Both the position numbers and the translations under genes were made by a program. The notes under the pieces are model-generated. The model was not told the DNA's origin, did no database searches, and saw only the letters and a program-made list of their open reading frames with translations. This document shows, piece after piece, positions 15,919 through 24,048 of a DNA stretch of 32,930 nt. Position 1 is the first letter of the stretch, and every line of letters starts with the position of its first letter. This DNA is from an uncultured Clostridia bacterium (GTDB taxonomy: Bacteria > Bacillota > Clostridia > Oscillospirales > Butyricicoccaceae), in NCBI GenBank assembly GCA_947648385.1, contig CANSNO010000016.1:1-32930 (forward strand), given 5' to 3'.

Positions 15919-18099
15919 TTATTCGCCTATTGTAAGCTGTTTGTCCTGTCCGTCGCCCTCTTTTATCAAAGCACCGGCGCCCGGCAGGCTCCTGACCCTG
16001 TATCGGGTGGGATTTTCTATGCCGGAACCCTCCAGCGGCACCAGCGCCGTAACCGTCTGCCCCTTTTTGAGGGCAAAAGCCGCCACGCCCTGAGCCGTGC
16101 GCGTGTTTTTCGTCGTTACGATGGAGGTGTCGAAGATAATCAGGCGGCTTTGGGTATAAAGTGCTATCTCACCTTCAACGGGCATATGGAGGACGCCCAC
16201 CAGAGGAGATTTGTCGCTGTAGGCGCCCGTGAGACGCCTGCGGTTGGATTTTGTGTTGTAGGCGGCACATTCTATCTTGGCAATCTTGCCGTTTTCAAAG
16301 GCATAGACAAGGCTGCCGCCGTAATCCCCCGGCAGGAACATATATATGACGCTTTCGCCCTCATCAAAGCCCAGCTTCTGGGGCAGATAGTCGCCCAGAA
16401 CGCTGGCTTTGCTGTCGTCAAAGTCATACAGATGGGCCTTGTAGGCCTGAGACTTGTCGGTCAGGAATATGACCTCCTGCTTGTTGGAGCCCGAAAGGGC
16501 CAGTCTCAGGCTGTCGCCCTCCTTGAACTTCTGCTCGCCGCCCATGCGAAGGGAGAGGGGAGTTATCTTTTTAAAATAGCCCTCACGGGAGAGGAAGATG
16601 TTCACGGGGTAGTCCTCGATGTTGACCGTCTCGTCGAACTCCTCTATTTCATGCTCAAAAACAATGGCAGTTTTGCGCTTGGTGGGATATTTTTTGATGA
16701 TGTTTTCAAGCTCGCCGATGATTACGCCCTTTATTTTTTCATTGTCGCCGAGGATGCTTTTGAGGTTCTTTATCTCCCTTTCGAGGTCGTCGACCTCCTT
16801 TAGGCGGTTCATGATATGCTCTTTATTGATATTCCTCAGCTTTATCTCGGCGATGAACTCTGCCTGGGCCTGGTCTATGCCGAAGCCTATCATAAGGTTG
16901 GGTATGACCTCGGCGTCCTCCTCGGTCTCGCGGATTATGGAGATGGCCCTGTCGATGTCCAGCAGTATCTTTTTGAGGCCGAGGAGCAGATGGAGCTTGT
17001 CTTCCTTCTTTTTCAGGTCGAAGTGTATGCGGCGCTTGACCAATTCTATCCTCCAGGCGTTCCACTCGGTCAGTATCTCCCTGACCCCCATGACCCTCGG
17101 CACGCCGCCGATGAGGACGTTGAAATTGCAGGCGAAGCTGTCCATAAGGGGGGTGACCTTCATCAGCTTCTGCATAAGTCTGTCTGGGTCGACGCCCGTT
17201 TTGATGTCAATAGCTATTTTCAGGCCGCCGCGGTCGGTCTCGTCGCGCACGTCGCTGACCTCCTTGAGCTTGCCGGCCTTAATAAGCTCCACCATTTTTT
17301 CGATGATGGCCTCTACCGTCGTGGTATAGGGTATCTGTGTGACCTCAATGATGCGTTCTTTTTTGGAATAGCGCCAAACCGAGCGCACCTTGAAAGAGCC
17401 TCGCCCCGTCGAATAGATATCCTCCATCTGGGCGCGGTTGTATATCAGCTCGCCTCCCGTGGGAAAATCGGGGGCCTTGAGGGTTGAAAGTATATCGTGG
17501 TCGGGGTTTTTGAGAACCTCAATGGCCGTGCGGCAGACCTCATTCAGGTCAAAGCCGCAGATATTGCAGGCCATGCCGACGGCAATGCCGAGAATCGAGT
17601 TGACAAGGATGTTGGGAAAGGCGGTGGGCAGGAGGACAGGCTCCTTCATCTTGCCGTCATAGCTGTCGACAAAATCGACGGCGTCCTGGTCGATGTCGCC
17701 GAAAACCTCGTCGCATATCTTAGCCAGCTTGACCTCGGTATATCGGGGGGCGGCGCACTCCATATTTCTTGAATACACCTTTCCGAAATTGCCCTTTGAC
17801 TCGACAAAGGGGACAAGGAGGGATTCGTTTCCCCTTGTCATACGAACCATGGTGTCATAAATGGCGGCGTCGCCGTGGGGGTTGAGCTTCATGGTCTGTC
17901 CCACCACATTGGCCGATTTTGTAAGGGGGCCGTTTATAAGCCCCATGCGGTACATGGTGTAAAGCAGCTTGCGGTGGGAGGGCTTGAAGCCGTCTATTTC
18001 GGGCAGGGCGCGAGAGACGATTACGCTCATGGCGTAGGGCATAAAGTTGCTCTCCAGCGTCTCGGTTATCTCCTGCTCTGTATAATATTGCTTGCTCAT
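15919..18099 (-). CDS. Atypical type IIA DNA topoisomerase, subunit A (ParC/GyrA-like)
   Basis: This subunit cuts and rejoins DNA in a type IIA topoisomerase. The 726-residue protein has the breakage-reunion domain with catalytic Tyr120 in AAPRYTE. The region that forms the quinolone pocket reads LNPHGDAAIYDT, with Ala78 where E. coli GyrA has Ser83 and Asp82 at the acidic position. A coiled-coil segment (about 340-460) and a beta-propeller-like C-terminal part follow. No GyrA box (QRRGGKG type) is seen, which fits a ParC-like role rather than supercoiling. The ATG at 18099 is preceded by GAGGTGA; the GTG upstream lies in that site. It lies 10 nt after its partner subunit gene. A canonical gyrase is presumably elsewhere in the genome. 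Confidence 0.9.
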   Translation of the reverse strand: MSKQYYTEQEITETLESNFMPYAMSVIVSRALPEIDGFKPSHRKLLYTMYRMGLINGPLTKSANVVGQTMKLNPHGDAAIYDTMVRMTRGNESLLVPFVESKGNFGKVYSRNMECAAPRYTEVKLAKICDEVFGDIDQDAVDFVDSYDGKMKEPVLLPTAFPNILVNSILGIAVGMACNICGFDLNEVCRTAIEVLKNPDHDILSTLKAPDFPTGGELIYNRAQMEDIYSTGRGSFKVRSVWRYSKKERIIEVTQIPYTTTVEAIIEKMVELIKAGKLKEVSDVRDETDRGGLKIAIDIKTGVDPDRLMQKLMKVTPLMDSFACNFNVLIGGVPRVMGVREILTEWNAWRIELVKRRIHFDLKKKEDKLHLLLGLKKILLDIDRAISIIRETEEDAEVIPNLMIGFGIDQAQAEFIAEIKLRNINKEHIMNRLKEVDDLEREIKNLKSILGDNEKIKGVIIGELENIIKKYPTKRKTAIVFEHEIEEFDETVNIEDYPVNIFLSREGYFKKITPLSLRMGGEQKFKEGDSLRLALSGSNKQEVIFLTDKSQAYKAHLYDFDDSKASVLGDYLPQKLGFDEGESVIYMFLPGDYGGSLVYAFENGKIAKIECAAYNTKSNRRRLTGAYSDKSPLVGVLHMPVEGEIALYTQSRLIIFDTSIVTTKNTRTAQGVAAFALKKGQTVTALVPLEGSGIENPTRYRVRSLPGAGALIKEGDGQDKQLTIGE

Positions 18100-18109
18100 G
18101 TTGTTCACC

Positions 18110-20110
18110 TCAGCTTATGTCGGCCATTTCAAGGTATTTGGCGCCGTTTTCGGCTATAAAATCCTTTCGGCCGTCAAGATTGTTGCCCAGCAACACATCG
18201 AACATACGGGCCGTGGCCTCGGCGTCGCAGGACATGACCTTTATCAGGTGACGCGTTTCGGGGTTCATGGTGGTTTTCCACATCATGTCGGGCTCGTTTT
18301 CACCAAGGCCTTTGGAGCGCATTATCTCAAACTTTTTGCCCTCCAGCTTTTTGACAATCTCGTCGCGTTCCTTTTCGCTGTAGGCGAACTTCGGCTCGCC
18401 CTTGCCCGTCGTTATCTCAAACAGGGGAGTTTCGGCGATATAGACATATCCCTCGTCTATCAATCGGGGAGTCAGGCGGTAGAGCATGGTCAGCAGGAGG
18501 GTGCGTATCTGAAAGCCGTCATAGTCGGCGTCGGTGCACAGAATGACCTTGCTCCAGCGCAGATTGTTTATGTCAAAGGTGGCCAGCTCCTTGCTTTTGC
18601 TTTTGATGTCGGCGCCGCAGCCCAGGAGCTTTATAAGGTCGGTTATTATCTCGCTTTTGAATATTTTGTCATAGTCGGCCTTGAGGCAGTTGAGTATTTT
18701 GCCTCGTATCGGCATGATGGCCTGAAACTCGGCGTCGCGCCCCTGCTTGCAGGAGCCGAGGGCCGAGTTGCCCTCCACTATATAAAGCTCTCTTTTCGAA
18801 ACGTCCTTTGAGCGACAGTCGGCGAAAAGCTGGTTGCGGGTCAGCACGTCCATGCCGCCGGTCAGCTTTTTTTTCAGGTTTAGCCTCGTCTGTTCGGCCC
18901 TTTCCCTCGAACGTTTGTTGACCAGTATCTGGTCGCATATCTTGTCGGCCTCCTGCTTGTTCTCGATAAAATATATCTCGAGGGTCGAGCGCAGAAAATC
19001 GGTCATCATATCCTGAATGAACTTGTTGGTGATGGCCTTTTTTGTCTGGTTCTCATAGGAGGTGTATGTGGAAAATCCGTTTGTTATGAGGATGAGGCTG
19101 TCGGCGACGTCGTTGAACTTTATTTTGCTCTCGTTCTTCTGGTATTTTCCACTCTGCTTGATATAGGCGTCTATGGCCGAGACGAAGGCCGAGCGCGCCG
19201 CCTTGTCGGGGGCGCCGCCGTGCTCAAGGAAGGATGAGTTGTGATAATACTCGATAACGGGATTCTGGTTGCAGAAGCAGAAGGCCGTCTCGACCTTGAC
19301 CCTGTATTCCGGCTTGTCGGGGCGGTCGCGGCCGCTTTTTTCGGTCTTTGCGAAGCGGATGGAGGTCATGGCGTCCAATCCGGCCAATTCCGTGACATAG
19401 TCGACGATGCCGTTCTGATAGCAGAAGGTCTCTTCGTCAAAGGAGCCGTTTTCATTCTCGGCGCGCAGGACAAAGGTCAGGCCGGGGTTGACAATGGCCT
19501 GTTTTTTTATCGTATCGGCGAAGAACTCATAGGGTATATTGATATCGGTAAAAACGTCTATGTCGGGCAGAAAACGCTGGACGGTGCCCGTGCGCTTGCC
19601 TGTGTACGGTTCTTTCAGGAGTTTATCCTTGCCGGGGGTCAGGTTTTCGCCCCTTTCAAAATGCAGGGAGTATTTTGTGCCGTCGCGGTAGGAAGTGACG
19701 TCCATATAACGGGAGGCATACTGTGTGGCGCAGGCGCCGAGGCCGTTAAGGCCGAGGGAGTATTCATAGCTTTCGCCCTCGTCGTTCTGGTATTTGCCTC
19801 CGGCGTAAAGCTCGCAGTATATCAGCTCCCAGTTGAAGCGGCCCTCTCCCTCGTTATAATCGAGGGGAACGCCGCGGCCGAAGTCCTCCACCTCTATAGA
19901 GCGGTCGGAAAAAAGGGTGACGTTTATCCTGTCGCCAAAGCCCTCTCGGGCCTCGTCGATGGAGTTTGAAAGTATTTCGAAAAAGGCGTGCTGGCATCCC
20001 TCGATAGAGTCGGAGCCGAAGATGACGCCCGGGCGCTTTCGCACCCTGTCGGGGCCTTTGAGGGCGGATATGCTTTCGTTTCCGTAGGCGGGTTTAGCAT
20101 TTTTGGGCAT
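18110..20110 (-). CDS. Atypical type IIA DNA topoisomerase, subunit B (ParE/GyrB-like)
   Basis: This is the ATPase/TOPRIM partner of the following subunit A. The 666-residue form starts at the ATG at 20110 behind GGAGG; the frame is open further upstream without a better start. The GHKL ATPase has EILSNSIDEA (Asn49), VEDFGRGVP in place of the common VxDNGRGIP, and GLNGLGA in place of GLHGVGA. TOPRIM motifs are YIVEGNSALGS (usual EGDSAGGS), LCTDADYDG and RSKGLGE. Catalytic acidic residues are kept, so activity is expected, but the changes mark a divergent branch, perhaps the second topoisomerase seen in some Clostridia. The pair is cotranscribed. The B subunit is first, as in many parE-parC pairs. 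No clear promoter was read in 20111-20202. Confidence 0.9.
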   Translation of the reverse strand: MPKNAKPAYGNESISALKGPDRVRKRPGVIFGSDSIEGCQHAFFEILSNSIDEAREGFGDRINVTLFSDRSIEVEDFGRGVPLDYNEGEGRFNWELIYCELYAGGKYQNDEGESYEYSLGLNGLGACATQYASRYMDVTSYRDGTKYSLHFERGENLTPGKDKLLKEPYTGKRTGTVQRFLPDIDVFTDINIPYEFFADTIKKQAIVNPGLTFVLRAENENGSFDEETFCYQNGIVDYVTELAGLDAMTSIRFAKTEKSGRDRPDKPEYRVKVETAFCFCNQNPVIEYYHNSSFLEHGGAPDKAARSAFVSAIDAYIKQSGKYQKNESKIKFNDVADSLILITNGFSTYTSYENQTKKAITNKFIQDMMTDFLRSTLEIYFIENKQEADKICDQILVNKRSRERAEQTRLNLKKKLTGGMDVLTRNQLFADCRSKDVSKRELYIVEGNSALGSCKQGRDAEFQAIMPIRGKILNCLKADYDKIFKSEIITDLIKLLGCGADIKSKSKELATFDINNLRWSKVILCTDADYDGFQIRTLLLTMLYRLTPRLIDEGYVYIAETPLFEITTGKGEPKFAYSEKERDEIVKKLEGKKFEIMRSKGLGENEPDMMWKTTMNPETRHLIKVMSCDAEATARMFDVLLGNNLDGRKDFIAENGAKYLEMADIS

Positions 20111-20202
20111 TTCAAACCTCCGCTTGTTTAAAAAGGTAATAATCGGCAATAATTGTAATAAAGATATTATGTAATTTATTTTTAAGGAGCCGGAATAAAA
20201 GT

Positions 20203-20457
20203 ATGCGTCTATTGAGCAGGAAGAAAAAGGAAGAACTGAGCGCCGGGGACAAGGCTCTTTTAGCGGAGTTTTTCGACACACAGGACCAGCTTGACGCCAT
20301 AAGGAGCCGCTTTGAATATGTCACCGAGCCGGAGATGGTGTCCTCCTGCATATTCGAGCTGCGTTCGGCTCAGGAAAGGTATTCTTATCTGCTGGGCAGA
20401 ATAAGGGCAAAGGAGATATGCCTGAAGGACAGGAGCGAGCTCTTTTGGAAAGAATGA
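20203..20457 (+). CDS. DUF2508 (YaaL-like) protein
   Basis: This small charged protein of 84 residues begins with a basic segment (MRLLSRKKKEEL) and is mostly helical (DQLDAIRSRFEYVTEPEMV and so on). It resembles the DUF2508/YaaL family, which sits directly before bofA in many spore-forming Bacillota. Function is unknown. An AAGGAG site is about 12 nt before the ATG, slightly far. The stop codon overlaps the region with the possible starts of the next gene (TGA at 20455-20457), so the two are translationally coupled. Upstream it is divergent from the topoisomerase B gene. Confidence 0.8.
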   Translation: MRLLSRKKKEELSAGDKALLAEFFDTQDQLDAIRSRFEYVTEPEMVSSCIFELRSAQERYSYLLGRIRAKEICLKDRSELFWKE

Positions 20458-20702
20458 TTTTCTGTTTTCTGGCCGCCGTGGCCATCTGGATAGTCATAAC
20501 GGTTTTTGCGGCGCCCATAAAGCTTGGAGCCAAACTGCTCATCAATACTGCTCTCGGCTTTGCCGCCCTGTGGCTCTTCAACAGGGTGGGGGTACATATG
20601 GGAATAACGCTGGGCCTAAACACCTTCAACGCCGCCGTCTTGGGCCTCTTCGGCCCCTCCGGCATGGTTATGCTCCTCTTTCTTCGGTGGATGGGCATTT
20701 AG
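20445..20702 (+). CDS. bofA: BofA-like inhibitor of pro-sigma-K processing
   Basis: BofA is a membrane protein that in Bacillus holds the protease SpoIVFB inactive until late sporulation. The predicted protein has about 85 residues and two membrane segments (MIFCFLAAVAIWIVITVF and the region around LGFAALWLFNRVG). It ends with LGLNTFNAAVLGLFGPSGMVML, which fits the conserved BofA C-terminal part. Three starts are possible: ATG 20418 (ribosome site too close), TTG 20445 (AGGAG at 9 nt, chosen) and ATG 20454 (ATGA overlap with the upstream stop). Its last 87 nt overlap the converging ttcA-like gene and no terminator is seen until about 21501. The gene points to a spore-forming ancestor. Confidence 0.82.
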   Translation: MERMIFCFLAAVAIWIVITVFAAPIKLGAKLLINTALGFAALWLFNRVGVHMGITLGLNTFNAAVLGLFGPSGMVMLLFLRWMGI

Positions 20703-21431
20703 GTATGCTTCTCTGGGGCTGTGAGGCTCCCAGCCGTTTAAGGGATATCTCTGCATAGCGCCGAAGATGTGGGCGCGCAGGTCGTGATAGTCTTTTTCAA
20801 GAGTTTTGAGCAGGTCCTTCATGTCCTCGCGTTTGGTCACCTTGTCGACGGGACAGCCGCTGGGGCAGACGGGCAGAGCCTGGCGGCGCGCGAAGTTTAT
20901 CACCTCGCGCTCGGTCATATAAAGCATGGGGCGGATGACCGTCAAATCGGTGCGGTCGAGATATGTCACGGGCAGGAAGCAGCTTATGCGGCTTTCGTAA
21001 AAGAGGGAAAGCATAAAGGTCTCCACGGCGTCGTCCATATGGTGGCCGAGGGCCACCTTGTTGCAGCCCAGCTCCTTGGCCGCGTCGTTCAGAGAGCCGC
21101 GGCGCATCTTGGCGCAGAGGGCGCAGGGGTTCTTTTCCTGCCTTATGTCGAATATGACCTGCTTTATCTGGGTCGGCTTGACGGTGTATTCCACCTCTAT
21201 CTTGCGGCACAGCTCGGCGATGGGGGAGAAGTCGGCGTTCTCATAGCCCATGTCGAGGGTGATGGCGTGGATGGTGTAGGGTTTGGGGTAAAACCGCCTC
21301 AGCTCGGCAAGGACGCGCAAAAGGACGAGGGAGTCCTTGCCGCCCGAAACTCCGACGGCTATTTTATCCCCCGTCTCTATCATATTATACTCATCTATGC
21401 ACCGTCTCAGGTGCGAAAGCATTTTTTGCAT
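20616..21431 (-). CDS. TtcA-family PP-loop ATPase (tRNA 2-thiolation type)
   Basis: The family activates a target uridine or cytidine with ATP and transfers sulfur to tRNA with an iron-sulfur cluster. The 271-residue protein has the PP-loop SGGKDS (29-34), NPCALC (Cys103, Cys106) and a second CPSGC motif, and the GHHMDDAVETF region. The ATG at 21431 has TGAGGAC upstream. Family proteins normally end soon after RYPLNGWEPHSPRE; here the last 25 residues (HPPKKEEHNHAGG and on) are low complexity and read antisense to bofA, so the tail may be a late stop-codon shift. A good promoter lies at 21463-21492. Role in thiolation is inferred from motifs only. Confidence 0.88.
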   Translation of the reverse strand: MQKMLSHLRRCIDEYNMIETGDKIAVGVSGGKDSLVLLRVLAELRRFYPKPYTIHAITLDMGYENADFSPIAELCRKIEVEYTVKPTQIKQVIFDIRQEKNPCALCAKMRRGSLNDAAKELGCNKVALGHHMDDAVETFMLSLFYESRISCFLPVTYLDRTDLTVIRPMLYMTEREVINFARRQALPVCPSGCPVDKVTKREDMKDLLKTLEKDYHDLRAHIFGAMQRYPLNGWEPHSPREAYLNAHPPKKEEHNHAGGAEEAQDGGVEGV

Positions 21432-21462
21432 GGGTCTGTCCTCACAATAGCAATACAATAAT

Positions 21463-21492
21463 AATATAACATAAGCTTTTGTATTTTGTCAA
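21463..21492 (-). promoter_or_regulatory. Promoter of the ttcA-like gene
   Basis: Read leftward, TTGACA (21492-21487) and TATATT (21468-21463) are 18 bp apart, about 32 nt before the ATG at 21431. Both boxes are close to consensus. Confidence 0.72.
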
Positions 21493-21500
21493 AAGCTATA

Positions 21501-21536
21501 AAAGCCGGCTTTTTCACGAAAGCCGGCTTTTTTCAA
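21501..21536 (+). terminator. Intrinsic terminator between divergent ttcA and rplM promoters
   Basis: AAAGCCGGCTTT at 21501-21512 is repeated at 21519-21530; the copies pair as a 12-bp stem with a 6-nt loop and are followed by TTTTTTC. There is no gene on the plus strand just before it, so it can only stop transcripts coming from bofA across the antisense of ttcA, or leftward leakage. Confidence 0.72.
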
Positions 21537-21560
21537 ACTGAAAAAAGTGATTTGGCTTTT

Positions 21561-21600
21561 TAGAAAACAGGAGAAAAACGTAGAAAACAGGAGAAAAACT
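21561..21600. repeat. Two tandem copies of a 20-bp A-rich unit before rplM
   Basis: TAGAAAACAGGAGAAAAACG (21561-21580) is followed at once by the same unit with a final T (21581-21600), 19 of 20 identical. It ends 40 bp before the -35 box of the rplM promoter. The A runs could bend DNA or contact polymerase, but this is only a guess. Confidence 0.85.
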
Positions 21601-21640
21601 AAGCTCTTAAAATCTATTTTGATTTTTGCGAAAAAACTTA

Positions 21641-21669
21641 TTGACACGGCGAGGACATACGGCTATAAT
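21641..21669 (+). promoter_or_regulatory. Consensus promoter of rplM-rpsI
   Basis: Perfect TTGACA (21641-21646) and perfect TATAAT (21664-21669) are 17 bp apart. The predicted leader is about 38 nt, too short for the known L13 autoregulatory leader, so control by that RNA is unlikely. Confidence 0.9.
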
Positions 21670-21714
21670 AAGGAAGCTGATTAAATTATATTCACCATAA
21701 ACGGAGGAAGTAAA

Positions 21715-22146
21715 ATGTCCACATTCATGGCAAAGCATGAAACCATTGAGCGTAAATGGTATGTCATTGATGCCGCCGGCAAGCCTCTGGGCAGGACTGC
21801 CGCCCTTGCGGCTTCCATACTCAAGGGCAAGCACAAGGTCGATTTCACGCCCAACGCCGACTGCGGCGATTATGTCATCATCATCAACGCCGAAAAGGCC
21901 GTCCTGACAGGCAACAAGCTCAAGCAGAAGTATTACCGCACACATTCCGGTTATGTCGGCGGTCTGAAGGAAACTCAGTATTCCCGTCTGATGGCCACAA
22001 AGCCCCAGCTGGCTATGAAGGTCGCCGTCAAGGGTATGCTGCCCAAGAGCACCGTCGGCCGCTGGTCTCTCGGCAGGCTGAAGGTCTATGCCGGCTCCGA
22101 GCATAAGCAGCAGGCACAGAAGCCCGAGTTCTGGACAGCTGAATAA
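21715..22146 (+). CDS. rplM: 50S ribosomal protein L13
   Basis: L13 is an early-assembling protein of the large ribosomal subunit that binds 23S rRNA. At 143 residues the length is normal. Recognised motifs are [46 protein letters not shown] and [12 protein letters not shown]. The first ATG at 21715 follows GGAGG by 6 nt; an in-frame ATG at codon 5 lacks such a site. It forms the usual two-gene operon with rpsI and is driven by a consensus promoter. Its basic, highly expressed codon use (CTC, AAG, GGC) agrees with its role. Confidence 0.98.
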   Translation: MSTFMAKHETIERKWYVIDAAGKPLGRTAALAASILKGKHKVDFTPNADCGDYVIIINAEKAVLTGNKLKQKYYRTHSGYVGGLKETQYSRLMATKPQLAMKVAVKGMLPKSTVGRWSLGRLKVYAGSEHKQQAQKPEFWTAE

Positions 22147-22160
22147 GGAGGAAATCGAGA

Positions 22161-22565
22161 ATGTATACACCTAAAAAAGCATATTTTTACGGCACAGGCA
22201 GAAGAAAGAGTTCTGTCGCCAGAGTTAAGCTGATGCCCAACGGCACAGGCAAGGTCACCATCAACAACAGAACTCTCGATAACTACTTCGGTCTCGAGAC
22301 CCTCAAGTACATCGTCAAGCAGCCCACCGAGCTCCTCGGCCTTTCCGAGAAGTTTGACGTGGAGGTCAAGGTCTCCGGCGGCGGCTTCACAGGCCAGGCC
22401 GGCGCTATCCGCCTCGGCATTGCCAGAGCCCTGCTTCAGGCCGACGCCGATTACAGGGGCCAGCTCAAGAAGGCCGGCTTCCTGACACGCGACTCCAGAA
22501 TGAAAGAGCGTAAAAAGTACGGTCTCAAAGCAGCCCGTCGCGCTCCTCAGTTCTCCAAGCGTTAA
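22161..22565 (+). CDS. rpsI: 30S ribosomal protein S9
   Basis: S9 is part of the small-subunit head, and its C-terminal tail reaches the P-site tRNA. The 134-residue protein has [13 protein letters not shown], the central [20 protein letters not shown] and the typical basic end [20 protein letters not shown] with a final SKR. The ATG is preceded by AAGGAGG. It lies 14 nt after rplM and its operon ends with the terminator at 22588-22623. Confidence 0.98.
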   Translation: MYTPKKAYFYGTGRRKSSVARVKLMPNGTGKVTINNRTLDNYFGLETLKYIVKQPTELLGLSEKFDVEVKVSGGGFTGQAGAIRLGIARALLQADADYRGQLKKAGFLTRDSRMKERKKYGLKAARRAPQFSKR

Positions 22566-22587
22566 AATCAATTTCAGATTATCAAAA

Positions 22588-22623
22588 GTCTCGGGAGTTC
22601 ATATACTCCCGAGACCGCTTTTT
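22588..22623 (+). terminator. Terminator of rplM-rpsI
   Basis: GTCTCGGGAGT (22588-22598) pairs with ACTCCCGAGAC (22605-22615), 11 bp with a 6-nt loop, then CGCTTTTT. Confidence 0.93.
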
Positions 22624-22656
22624 ATCTATGGCTTTTAAAAGCGAGGAGGAGAGACC

Positions 22657-24003
22657 GTGAAAAAGGAAGAAACAAAAGAGCCGAATAAAGACAAGGTGAT
22701 GAGAAGAGCGAGGCTCCGCGCGCTGGAAGCCATTCTTTTAGGATGGTTCATCATGCTCTTTTTGCTCAATATGTTCAGCGGCGGCACACTGTTTGACGCG
22801 CTCTTTTCGGGAGATATGGATTCTATCGCCGCAGTGGTATTGGGCGTCTTATTTGTTGCCTTGCTGCTCATATCGATTTGGGTGTATAAATACGCCGTCA
22901 GCTATTATTTCGGAAAGGAAAACGCGAAGGCTCATCAGAGGAAGAATGACGAGAAAATGGCAGAGATCCGCCGTGGTGAGATGCTGGAGGAGCAGAAGCT
23001 GGGATTTACATATCAGGCCGCCGAGAGCTTTTACGCCGAATGTCTGAAAAATAATATCACCAACCTGACAAGCAGCAGGGCCAACTGTCAAAGGGCGTTG
23101 CTGTTGGCCAAGTCAAAGAAAGATTGGAATATCCCCAATGTGGAAAAGAGGTATATGGAGCTTTTCAATGTCGGCAGGCAACGCGCCCTTGAAGCCAGAC
23201 AGAGAGAGGCCGATAAAAAGCTTGATGCGGTACGCGCCGTCGAGGCTCGCAGAGCCGCAAAGGCCGAAGAGCTTTCGGAGTACAGGGGCAGGGAGAAACG
23301 CGCCAAGATGCTTCAGGATAATCTGCAAGAGGCCGAACGCCGCTTGAATGCCGCTTTGCAGGCAAATGTCATGGCGTGGGGCGCCATGAAGAACTTAAGC
23401 GACGCCTCGATGGAAAAGGAAAAGGATTGGAGCATTGCCGCCGGCGTTGCTTCGGGCATAGGCGGCGTAGTGGCCGGCGCAGCGGTGGCAGGTGATATAG
23501 CATCACAGAATGCCGGTATCCGTCAGCGAAACGAGGCCCGCAAGGCGGCCTTTGCCGACCAATCGGAGGCCTTTTTTAACGAAACTACAAGGAGTAATAG
23601 AGACGCCCGTGGCGCCGTTGACAAATTGAAGCGTCAGATAAATGAGACCAAACTGAAATTGACCGACGAGAGCCTTCCGGCAGAGCAGCTCATGCGTTAC
23701 CTCAAGGTAGAAAACCTGTCCGCGACACCAACGGAGGGAGAGTATATAGGAGTGACCGCTCAGGTGAGCTACCGCAAGAAATTGCGTGTCGTTGAAGATG
23801 TCAATGGTCAGATAGACGGCGCGGTAGCCGCAAAAATCTATCGTGGCGATAAGGAGATCGGCAAGGCATATCTGATACTTCCTGTTTTCGGTTTGCCTTA
23901 TGAGAAACCGACACAGCTTGAAGGCATTTGCACCGAGAGATATACCGCAGGGGAATACCGCGTCGAGCTGAAGCCTATAAATCTTTGGCTGATAGAAAAA
24001 TAA
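22657..24003 (+). CDS. Unrecognised membrane protein with long coiled coil and Gly/Ala-rich segment
   Basis: I recognise no family for this 448-residue protein. It begins with GTG at 22657 behind GGAGGAGAG. Two membrane helices (about 22-42, ILLGWFIMLFLLNMFSGG region, and about 58-82, SIAAVVLGVLFVALLLISIW) are followed by a short charged loop. A long Glu/Arg/Lys/Ala-rich helix (about 90-245) with heptad-like spacing comes next. A Gly/Ala-rich hydrophobic stretch (about 263-285, SIAAGVASGIGGVVAGAAVA) could be a membrane-inserting hairpin or zipper. A second helical region (about 290-345) and a beta-rich C-terminal domain (about 348-448, with VTAQVSYRKKLRVVEDVNG) follow. It has its own flanking terminators, so it may be a single-gene unit. 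Codons look somewhat less GC-biased than in its neighbours, but transfer is not shown. Confidence 0.75.
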   Translation: MKKEETKEPNKDKVMRRARLRALEAILLGWFIMLFLLNMFSGGTLFDALFSGDMDSIAAVVLGVLFVALLLISIWVYKYAVSYYFGKENAKAHQRKNDEKMAEIRRGEMLEEQKLGFTYQAAESFYAECLKNNITNLTSSRANCQRALLLAKSKKDWNIPNVEKRYMELFNVGRQRALEARQREADKKLDAVRAVEARRAAKAEELSEYRGREKRAKMLQDNLQEAERRLNAALQANVMAWGAMKNLSDASMEKEKDWSIAAGVASGIGGVVAGAAVAGDIASQNAGIRQRNEARKAAFADQSEAFFNETTRSNRDARGAVDKLKRQINETKLKLTDESLPAEQLMRYLKVENLSATPTEGEYIGVTAQVSYRKKLRVVEDVNGQIDGAVAAKIYRGDKEIGKAYLILPVFGLPYEKPTQLEGICTERYTAGEYRVELKPINLWLIEK

Positions 24004-24006
24004 TAT

Positions 24007-24043
24007 AAAAATCCCCCTGGGAAAGTTTCCTCGGGGGATTTTT
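24007..24043. terminator. Bidirectional terminator
   Basis: AAAAATCCCCC (24007-24017) and GGGGGATTTTT (24033-24043) form an 11-bp stem with a 15-nt loop region holding a second short pairing. It lies between the converging ends of the coiled-coil protein and the zinc-ribbon-like gene. Confidence 0.85.
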
Positions 24044-24048
24044 ATAAT

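Noticed and set aside
21537..21714. L13 autoregulatory leader before rplM
   Set aside because: The consensus promoter leaves only about 38 nt of leader and no suitable structure is seen in it.
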